Below are positions 1-5,782 of a DNA stretch of 6,332 bases, in pieces; position 1 is the stretch's first letter, and each line of letters opens with the position of its first letter. Under the pieces are notes generated by a model that saw only the letters and a program-made list of their open reading frames with translations, was not told the origin of the DNA and ran no database searches. Both the position numbers and the translations under genes were made by a program. This stretch comes from an uncultured Catenibacterium sp. Lineage in GTDB: Bacteria; Bacillota_I; Bacilli_A; Erysipelotrichales; Coprobacillaceae. The stretch covers positions 1 through 6,332 of the forward strand of contig CAAFPB010000529.1 of assembly GCA_900764725.1 (NCBI GenBank), in the 5' to 3' direction.

Positions 1-17
1 ACCTATTGTCTGATTTA

Positions 18-46
18 TTGAATTTTTAGTGTAAATACGATATAAT
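18..46 (+). promoter_or_regulatory. Sigma-A-type promoter of the AraC-family regulator gene
   Basis: TTGAAT at 18-23 and a perfect TATAAT at 41-46 are separated by exactly 17 bases, the optimal housekeeping-sigma spacing. Transcription would start near 52-54, leaving a leader of only about 15 bases that carries the ribosome site AGAGGTG at 55-61. The leader is too short for a riboswitch. No clear operator palindrome is visible around it. Confidence comes from the match and its placement just before a gene; start-site mapping is absent. Confidence 0.7.
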
Positions 47-68
47 TTTAATCTAGAGGTGAATAAAT

Positions 69-1040
69 ATGAGTGAATATTGGTATGATAAATTAAAAGA
101 AATCACGCCTGAAGAACAGCGTATTTTAGATGGCAAAAAGACTGTTCAAAAAGATCTCTATACCGAACAAAATGAGTTTGTTATTGAAAGCAGTAAATTC
201 ATGCCTTCAAAAGATGAAGATATCCTTGTGCGACGACATACTCGTTTTATTGATTTTCCTCTTCATCGTCATGACTATGTAGAAATATTTCATGTCCTAT
301 CTGGATCTGTAACACAATTTGTAAATGGTGATGAAATCACCATTCATACAGGCGAACTACTACTTCTCAATCAAAAAGCAGAACATTCTATTAAGGCCTG
401 TGGTGCAAATGATTTAGCCATGAACTTTCTTATTCGTCCTGTTTATTTTCAAAGTATTTTAGAATCAATAGGTACAAATAATATGCTTGCAGAATTCATG
501 CTGAATACACTCAAGAAAGAGAATTCAGTGAACCAATATTTATATTTCAAGTTATCTGATAATAGATGTATCCAGAATCTTTTACAGAATGCCTATGATT
601 TACTTATTAATAAACCACAGAACTGGCATACATTATCAGAACACACCTTCTCATTACTCTTCTCACATATCTTGAGTAATGCAGAAAACTTATTAATTTA
701 TCAAGAAAATGATCAATTAAACGTTCTGATGCTTACTTTACGCCGTTATATTATGGATTATTATAATACAGGTACATTAAATGAGTTAGCTGAACATACT
801 GGCTATACATCTGCATCTTTAAGCAGACTTATAAAGAAGATGTCTGGACATACCTTTAAACAGCTTCAAACAATGGAGAGAATGGAGATTGTTACTAAGC
901 AATTACGCAATAGTAATCTACCTATTAATGAAATTGCGATAGCTGCAGGGTATGAGAATTTAAGTTTCTTCTATAAACAGTTCCAAAAATACTACCAAAT
1001 GACACCTAATGATTATCGAAAGAATACAGAGATCAAATAA
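69..1040 (+). CDS. AraC-family transcriptional regulator with N-terminal cupin-like domain
   Basis: A 323-residue DNA-binding regulator, presumably cytoplasmic. After an N-terminal stretch of about 50 residues rich in charged residues comes a cupin-like AraC ligand-binding domain, roughly residues 55-125. It contains FPLHRHDYVEIFHVLSG at 63-79 with the H66/H68 pair, a typical opening strand of sugar-sensing AraC proteins. The C-terminal 100 residues form the two-helix-turn-helix AraC/XylS domain. The first unit is around 235-263 (GTLNELAEHTGYTSASLSRL) and the second around 284-318 (INEIAIAAGYENLSFFYKQF, then the family signature YYQMTPNDYRK). The ATG at 69 is supported by AGAGGTG seven bases upstream and a consensus promoter. 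The stop is TAA. The gene stands alone, has its own terminator and converges on the rhamnose operon. By family it probably activates carbohydrate genes. Rhamnose (RhaS/RhaR-like) is one possible signal, but the position does not prove it. Confidence 0.9.
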   Translation: MSEYWYDKLKEITPEEQRILDGKKTVQKDLYTEQNEFVIESSKFMPSKDEDILVRRHTRFIDFPLHRHDYVEIFHVLSGSVTQFVNGDEITIHTGELLLLNQKAEHSIKACGANDLAMNFLIRPVYFQSILESIGTNNMLAEFMLNTLKKENSVNQYLYFKLSDNRCIQNLLQNAYDLLINKPQNWHTLSEHTFSLLFSHILSNAENLLIYQENDQLNVLMLTLRRYIMDYYNTGTLNELAEHTGYTSASLSRLIKKMSGHTFKQLQTMERMEIVTKQLRNSNLPINEIAIAAGYENLSFFYKQFQKYYQMTPNDYRKNTEIK

Positions 1041-1065
1041 AAAAACCACTTCAAGTGGTTTTTTT
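1039..1065 (+). terminator. Intrinsic terminator after the AraC-family gene
   Basis: ACCACT (1045-1050) pairs with AGTGGT (1054-1059) around the three-base loop TCA. The stem is flanked by an A run on the left and a run of seven T on the right (1059-1065). It begins at the stop codon of the regulator gene. Because of the A run, the same hairpin also has a T tract on the minus strand, so it probably stops transcription from both directions, which suits a junction between convergent units. Confidence 0.88.
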
Positions 1066-1074
1066 CATATATAC

Positions 1075-1134
1075 AAAAAGACATAGATAATATCTATTGC
1101 GTCCGGACATACACAATAAGATATCTCTATGTCT
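1075..1134 (-). terminator. Long imperfect hairpin, likely minus-strand terminator
   Basis: AGACATAGA (1079-1087) pairs with TCTATGTCT (1126-1134). Inside, ATATCT (1090-1095) pairs with AGATAT (1119-1124) and ATTG (1096-1099) with CAAT (1114-1117), separated by small bulges. That gives about 19 base pairs. The terminal loop contains the perfect palindrome GTCCGGAC (1101-1108), GC-rich against the AT-rich surroundings. On the minus strand the stem is followed at once by a T run (complement of 1075-1079), as in intrinsic terminators; the + strand lacks one. It could end the rhamnose operon transcript as a back-up, or a lost gene at about 1127-1660. An insertion-sequence end or a dispersed palindromic repeat is an alternative. 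Confidence 0.6.
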
Positions 1135-1665
1135 GATAAAACTTCCTATCAATGTTTTGAATAGAAATGATTCAAGTTCTAGGATTTTTTTAATGGGATT
1201 TAATAGAAGATGGACAATAACTGAATCAATTGATATGAGGATTATTCTCTACATTTTCTAGGAGTAATAGTATTGAATGAAGTGCTCAGTTTCTTCAAAC
1301 AATTACTAGTAAGAATCAATGTTCCTACTTCTAGGAGATATTTAAAGTAAGTACTATTATATGACTAAACCTTTCTTATATTTTCTTATGAGGAAGATAG
1401 TGATTAAATCCATAGTTTTCAATAGATGACATAAAAGAGTTGCATTGTGATAAGGAATCATATCGGTAGGAATAGGGTTTGAATTAATTCTGTATGGAGT
1501 AAAAATATGACTTGAAGGAATATCACAATAAGAGATAAATGGACGTTTTTATAATCATGTTAATGAAAAGGGTTATGACATGACTAATGTATGTAAGGTA
1601 TGCATTCTACGACTATTTCAACAATAGGAATTAAATCACTGAGATAATACGAAGGACATTTAAGA
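1127..1665 (-). pseudogene. Gene-free stretch with broken minus-strand frames, possibly a decayed gene
   Basis: No intact gene is visible in roughly 600 bases. On the minus strand, sizeable open segments overlap in different frames. One begins near 1671 with LKCPSYYLSDLIPIVEIV. Another, about 63 codons, contains NPIPTDMIPYHNATLLC. Further short segments follow, the last ending in a TAG at 1129-1127 inside the large terminator-like hairpin. The Cys-Pro start and the later 'P..MIPY' stretch loosely recall zinc-finger-bearing transposase-like proteins (DUF6431 type), but this is recall from fragments and is weak. Several stops and frame changes would be needed, so nothing functional is expected. 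The + strand also has only short open stretches. It may simply be intergenic DNA. Confidence 0.27.
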
Positions 1666-1670
1666 AAGTG

Positions 1671-1693
1671 AGAGAGCCTGTAATAGACTCTCT
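1671..1693 (-). terminator. Hairpin downstream of rhaD, possible operon terminator
   Basis: Read on the minus strand, AGAGAGTC pairs with GGCTCTCT around the seven-base loop TATTACA, eight pairs including one G-U. The G-U pair is possible only in the minus-strand RNA, which argues that this strand is the relevant one. It lies 55 bases beyond the rhaD stop. The following bases (CACTTTCTT) are a weak T tract, so termination may be inefficient; the stronger hairpin at 1075-1134 could finish the job. A run of five T at 1699-1703 would serve the opposite strand only with a poorer stem. Confidence 0.4.
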
Positions 1694-1748
1694 CTCCGTT
1701 TTTAGGAGAACTTTCTATACCTCCTAGATAAAGAATCATTGATCCATA

Positions 1749-2570
1749 CTATTTTTCATATAAGTATTCTTCAGGTAATTCAACATTGAAGTCTTTTGCG
1801 AGATGTCTGAATTCATCTGGAGTAATAGTCTGTCTCTTGTTAGGCTGCATTGAAAGCATCTTAACTAAGATTTCAGCAGACTTTTCAGCTGTATGCATTA
1901 AACCAAATGTTAGATCGAAATCTTCACCTGCAGCAAACATACCATGATGTGCCCAGATAACAAGATCATGTTTAGCCATTAACTTAGAAGTTTCAACCGC
2001 AATTTCTCTTCCACCTGGAACCATCCAGTCAACAACACCAATACCTGATGGGAATACAACTGGACATTCAGTTGCCATTTCCCATAATTCACGAGTGAAT
2101 ACTTTACCATCTAATGGTAAAACAAATGTAAGTGCAATGATGTTAGTAGTATGTGCATGGTAAATAACACGGTAGTTTGGATTCTGTAATTTCTTTACTT
2201 CCATGTTCATTAAATGACTTGGAAGTTCTGAAGTTGGTCTACCACCATTTACTAGACCCCAGACAATACGATAGTTTTCACCTTTGTCATCTACTTCAAT
2301 AATACAAATAGAATCTTCTGGCTTAATGCTGACGTTTCTGAAGTACTTACCACTTCCTGTTACTAGGAAGTATTCATTAGCTAGAGCTGGCACTGTTGTA
2401 GCAATTGCCTGCCATTCTTTTGGTTCAAAGTTTTCTTTCACTAATTCTACTTCTTCAGATTTGATACGATAAGTAAGGTTACCACCATTACGTTCATGCC
2501 ATCCCTGATTCCAGCCATCATCGGCCATTCTAATAAATCCCTGTACAAATTCTGCATCTAATACTTTCAT
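1749..2570 (-). CDS. rhaD: Rhamnulose-1-phosphate aldolase
   Basis: A class II, zinc-dependent aldolase that splits L-rhamnulose 1-phosphate into dihydroxyacetone phosphate and L-lactaldehyde, the last step of the phosphorylating rhamnose route. At 273 residues it matches E. coli RhaD (274) nearly end to end and is clearly longer than the related fuculose-phosphate aldolase FucA (about 215). Visible motifs are ERNGGN at 26-31 and TGSGKYFRN at 71-79 (phosphate contacts), PTSELP with catalytic-type E115, and the zinc ligands H138 and H140 (YHAHTTN) and H209 (AHHGMF), so the active site looks complete. ATG at 2570 is preceded by AAGGAGAG. It is the last gene of the operon, 14 bases after the isomerase, and ends in TAG. 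It is confidently RhaD, and it also fixes the substrate assignment for its neighbours. Confidence 0.96.
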   Translation of the reverse strand: MKVLDAEFVQGFIRMADDGWNQGWHERNGGNLTYRIKSEEVELVKENFEPKEWQAIATTVPALANEYFLVTGSGKYFRNVSIKPEDSICIIEVDDKGENYRIVWGLVNGGRPTSELPSHLMNMEVKKLQNPNYRVIYHAHTTNIIALTFVLPLDGKVFTRELWEMATECPVVFPSGIGVVDWMVPGGREIAVETSKLMAKHDLVIWAHHGMFAAGEDFDLTFGLMHTAEKSAEILVKMLSMQPNKRQTITPDEFRHLAKDFNVELPEEYLYEK

Positions 2571-2584
2571 CTTTATCTCTCCTT

Positions 2585-4003
2585 TTAACGTGTAATAATA
2601 TCTACTGGTACATTGAAGATCTTAGCAACCTTTAAGATTGTATCGATATGTCTGCCACAAGCAGCTGCCATATGGTGAGTTGGTCCTGCTTCATTCCAAC
2701 GGTTCATGAATTCTCTTGCCCCACAGCTGAAACGTGTTCTCATATTTGTATCACCAAATGATAAGATCTTACCTTCTTCATTCACACCTTCAGCAACTAC
2801 AAACTTGAAGTTTCCATCGCCATCTTGTGTAATAGCTAGATAAGTCACAGGACCAAGATATGGATAGAACTGTGTTAAGTATCCTCCACCAGTCTTACCA
2901 TGGAATACCTTTACAATCTTCATAGTAGGCTTCTTATCTGAAATATCAGCATCACCTGAACCACTATGACCAATAATGCAGATATCATCATTGAAATCGA
3001 TAGAGTACATTTCTGATAACTGTCCAGTTCCAGAAATAGTCTTTAAGATACTCATTGCCATCGCAACCTTCATATCACCTTCAACTGCACATGCTGTACC
3101 CTGCTTAATAAGCATTGAGAATGCTGGAATTAACATACTGTCTAAAGTACCAGCCTTACCCTGGGCAAAACCATCATAGTGAGAAGCGATTAAGCCAATC
3201 TTTTCTTCCTTAACCCATTCTTCAAAGGCAACAACATAACGAGCCATTTCCCAGACTTCTTCAATGCTTCCTCCACCTTCAATATCAAATGTATCAAGGA
3301 TATCCTGTGCTTTAGCACGAATCTGATCTTCATCTTTGATATGATCCGCAATAGCCCACATCTTTTCCCAGTCGAACTGCTTAGTATATAAGTTCATTCT
3401 GCGGTATAAGTTTGTTTCATCAATATAAAGATCCATCATACCAGGATATGGTCTACCAATCTGGGCAATGTTTGTATCACGGAATCTTCTTCTACACTGA
3501 GCAGCTAAGCACCACTGTTCAATTTCTTTCTGGACACCTTCGTCTCCACCTTCTACAACACCTGTAATAACAGCATGTCTCTTACCAAATCTTTCAAGGT
3601 CAGCCACTGCTTCACCTACTGCACCACATGCATAACCTTCACCAAGCCAAGAAGCAATATCTGTATGATCATAGTCTAAAGCTTTTAATTTCTGTAAGTT
3701 AACTAATACTACAGGAACATCTAAGTCTCTTACTGCTGGTAATACGTTATATGAAGTGGCATATGTTAACATCTGTACAAATACTAAATCAACATCAGCT
3801 GCTCTAAACTTATTACCTGCTTCCATTGACTGTTCTTTTGTAGTAATGATGCCTCCATCAATAATTTCTACTGTATCAGGAAGCGTCTTCTTGAAGTCTG
3901 CATACTGTCCTTCAAATTCAGGAACAAGAGATGGGAACTGTGGGAGGTATGCACCAAGTGCAATGGCGAATACCCCAACTTTTGCTTTTGTATCTACTAA
4001 CAT
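2585..4003 (-). CDS. L-arabinose/L-fucose isomerase-superfamily protein, probable L-rhamnose isomerase
   Basis: A 472-residue aldose-ketose isomerase of the AraA/FucI superfamily. In this operon it is expected to convert L-rhamnose to L-rhamnulose, because mutarotase, kinase and aldolase flank it and no RhaA-type enzyme is present in the window. The N-terminal half has Rossmann-like alternation (VDLVFVQML at 71-79, VPVVLVNLQ at 96-104). The C-terminal half carries the metal site seen in AraA: E308 in VEGDMKVAM, E331 in SEMYSIDF, H346 in IIGHSGSG, and the THH motif at 442-444. These fall close to the E. coli AraA ligands E306, E333, H350 and H450. AAGGAG lies upstream of ATG 4003; the gene starts 20 bases after rhaB. 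Classical RhaA (about 420 residues) is a xylose-isomerase-like TIM barrel, so this would be a non-homologous replacement. Superfamily membership is firm; the substrate is inferred from context. Confidence 0.85.
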   Translation of the reverse strand: MLVDTKAKVGVFAIALGAYLPQFPSLVPEFEGQYADFKKTLPDTVEIIDGGIITTKEQSMEAGNKFRAADVDLVFVQMLTYATSYNVLPAVRDLDVPVVLVNLQKLKALDYDHTDIASWLGEGYACGAVGEAVADLERFGKRHAVITGVVEGGDEGVQKEIEQWCLAAQCRRRFRDTNIAQIGRPYPGMMDLYIDETNLYRRMNLYTKQFDWEKMWAIADHIKDEDQIRAKAQDILDTFDIEGGGSIEEVWEMARYVVAFEEWVKEEKIGLIASHYDGFAQGKAGTLDSMLIPAFSMLIKQGTACAVEGDMKVAMAMSILKTISGTGQLSEMYSIDFNDDICIIGHSGSGDADISDKKPTMKIVKVFHGKTGGGYLTQFYPYLGPVTYLAITQDGDGNFKFVVAEGVNEEGKILSFGDTNMRTRFSCGAREFMNRWNEAGPTHHMAAACGRHIDTILKVAKIFNVPVDIITR

Positions 4004-4023
4004 TTTAATTGTCTCCTTTATGT

Positions 4024-5433
4024 TTATTTTTCTGGTAAATAATTTTTAATATCAAATGAATAAAATACACATATTCTTGCATTTTGTAAACTTGTGAATT
4101 CTTCATTTCTAATCATCTGTGCAAGCATATTACCAATCGCACTTGCTTCTGATGGACCTGCATAAATCTTCTTGCCAGTCTCATTGGCTGTTAACTGATT
4201 TAAATAAGCTGCATTAGATCCACCACCAATAATATGAATACTGTTATATGTCTTACCTGCAATTCCTTCTAAATTCTTGATTGCTTTCTTATAACAGATA
4301 GCTAAACTCTGATAAACTACAGCAGCTAATTCACCAATTGTTTCAGGTACCTTCTGTCCTGTATCTTTACAATAGTTCTGAACTGCTTTTGTCATGTTAT
4401 CTGGTGAAAGGAACATATCATCATTGACATCTACTCTAGATGGGAAATCTGTATTTTCTTTAGCCATTTCACATAATTCTGCGAATGAATATGCATCATT
4501 ATATTCATGTCTAATAGACTGAATCATCCATAATCCCATGATATTCTTTAAGAAACGGAAACGATGCTCATATCCACCTTCATTAGTGAAGTTTGCAAGT
4601 CTTGCATCATCATTAATAATAGCTTTCTTAGATTCAATCCCCATAAGTGACCAAGTACCCGAACTGATATAAACACTTTCACTAGCCCCTGCTGGTACAG
4701 CCATTACAGCTGAAGCTGTATCATGACTGCCACAAAGCACAACATCTAAATCAAATCCTACATCATTCTTAATGTCTTCTTTTAAAGTACCTACTAATGT
4801 ACCTGGCATTGAAATAGGAAGGAAGATATCCTTAGGGAATCCTAAAGATTCAATCAATTCTTCATCCCACTGATATGTTTCAGGACTTACTAACTGAGTT
4901 GTGGATGCATTTGTATACTCACACATCTTATTTCCTGTTAATAAGAACTGGAAATAATCTGGAAGCATTAAGAATGTTTTAGCCTTTTCAAGTAATTCAG
5001 GTGTATTTTCTTTTACTGCTGTTAACTGATAAATTGTATTAAAGATCTGCTTCTGAATACCTGTTTTTGTATAAAGCTGCTTTTCATCAATGACTTTATT
5101 CACTACATCATCCATACCTTCTGTACGATGATCACGGTAGCCATAAGAATCACCTAAAACCTGATTATTTTCATCAAGTAATACATAATCAACAGCCCAT
5201 GTATCAATAGACATGCTGACTGGAATCTTATTTAATTCCTTGCACTTCTTCATTCCATAGATAATTTCTTTAAATAAGTGTTCTGTATCCCAGAGTAATT
5301 TTCCATCTACACGTTTCATTCCATTTTCGAAACGATAGATTTCTTCTAACTTGATCTTCCCATCTTGAATACGAGCTAACATATGACGACCACTAGAAGC
5401 TCCAATATCTACTGCAAGATAATACTGGCTCAT
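4024..5433 (-). CDS. rhaB: Rhamnulokinase
   Basis: Phosphorylates L-rhamnulose to L-rhamnulose 1-phosphate with ATP in the cytoplasm. The 469 residues cover the whole FGGY carbohydrate-kinase fold (E. coli RhaB 489). The N-terminal phosphate loop is VDIGASSGRHML at 8-19. SIDTWAVDYVLLD (75-87) and YRDHRTEGM (99-107) are RhaB-type sugar-site segments. The catalytic base is D237 in GSHDTASAV. SSGTWSLMG (257-265) and GGGSNAAYLNQLTANETGK (403-421) form the C-terminal ATP site. No key residue is missing. ATG 5433 follows GGAGGT with a seven-base gap, and this ribosome site directly abuts the rhaM stop, so the two may be translationally linked. That matters because rhaM carries an internal TGA: early termination there could lower rhaB translation. 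The stop is TAA. Confidence 0.96.
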   Translation of the reverse strand: MSQYYLAVDIGASSGRHMLARIQDGKIKLEEIYRFENGMKRVDGKLLWDTEHLFKEIIYGMKKCKELNKIPVSMSIDTWAVDYVLLDENNQVLGDSYGYRDHRTEGMDDVVNKVIDEKQLYTKTGIQKQIFNTIYQLTAVKENTPELLEKAKTFLMLPDYFQFLLTGNKMCEYTNASTTQLVSPETYQWDEELIESLGFPKDIFLPISMPGTLVGTLKEDIKNDVGFDLDVVLCGSHDTASAVMAVPAGASESVYISSGTWSLMGIESKKAIINDDARLANFTNEGGYEHRFRFLKNIMGLWMIQSIRHEYNDAYSFAELCEMAKENTDFPSRVDVNDDMFLSPDNMTKAVQNYCKDTGQKVPETIGELAAVVYQSLAICYKKAIKNLEGIAGKTYNSIHIIGGGSNAAYLNQLTANETGKKIYAGPSEASAIGNMLAQMIRNEEFTSLQNARICVFYSFDIKNYLPEK

Positions 5434-5446
5434 TTCGCTTACCTCC

Positions 5447-5764
5447 TTATCTAAAGCTAAATACTTTCTTTAATAATGGCTGAGCACCAGTTTCTGGATC
5501 TTTTTCCATAATAAGAATATCTTTCATATATTCATCCCAGCGTTTTACAACTTCGCTTTCAGCCTGAACCTTAGATGCATAATCTAAGCCTTTTTCTCAT
5601 TCATAATATCCGAATAGTTCATTACCATTCATCCAAATTGTGTAATTAACAATTCCAGCATCAGCTAGAACCTGTTTCATTTCTGGCCAGATGTTGTCAT
5701 GTCTTCGCTTATATTCATCCTGTTTACCAGGAACAATCATTCCATGCCAAGCATATTTTTCCAT
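5447..5764 (-). pseudogene. rhaM: L-rhamnose mutarotase interrupted by an in-frame TGA (nonsense or recoded)
   Basis: RhaM interconverts alpha and beta anomers of L-rhamnose, speeding supply to the isomerase. The 105-codon frame (E. coli RhaM is 104) starts at ATG 5764 after GAGGAG and ends at TAA 5449-5447, but codon 56 is TGA (5599-5597). Before it come Y18, R20-R21-H22 and IWPEM (25-29), matching the E. coli active-site positions. After it come R75-W76 and Y79-M80, also aligned, then PETGAQPLLKKVFSF. So both halves are intact and in register, with no frameshift. Residue 56 lies in a beta strand (FGYYE-TGA-EKG), where E. coli has Ile. From memory, relatives in Bacillota have Cys here, one base from TGA (TGT/TGC); this is unverified. 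No convenient restart follows: M80 is too late. It is either a recent pseudogene, a sequence error, or recoded. Trp is TGG throughout the other genes. Confidence 0.85.
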
Positions 5765-5782
5765 TTTTAAACTCCTCTTTTC

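Noticed and set aside
1532..1625. A + strand open segment reading EINGRFYNHVNEKGYDM, looking like a small gene
   Set aside because: It has no ribosome site, is bounded by stops on both sides, and lies opposite better minus-strand segments.
1703..1726. Inverted repeat TAGGAG/CTCCTA just downstream of rhaD
   Set aside because: Six pairs with a twelve-base loop and no following T run on the operon strand; too weak to call a terminator or operator.
2284..2472. Open frame of 62 codons on the + strand
   Set aside because: It lies wholly opposite rhaD, has no ribosome site, and its peptide has no recognisable family; it is a shadow of the aldolase coding pattern.
2976..3179. Open frame of 67 codons on the + strand
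   Set aside because: Opposite the isomerase gene, no ribosome site or recognisable motif.
3756..4049. Open frame of 97 codons on the + strand with a hydrophobic end
   Set aside because: Antisense to the start of the isomerase gene and the end of rhaB; the apparent hydrophobic tail is a by-product of the reverse complement of AT-rich coding DNA.
1749..5433. L-fucose rather than L-rhamnose pathway
   Set aside because: The aldolase is full RhaD length with RhaD motifs, the kinase carries RhaB signatures, and a RhaM-type mutarotase is adjacent. Only the isomerase superfamily hints at fucose or arabinose.
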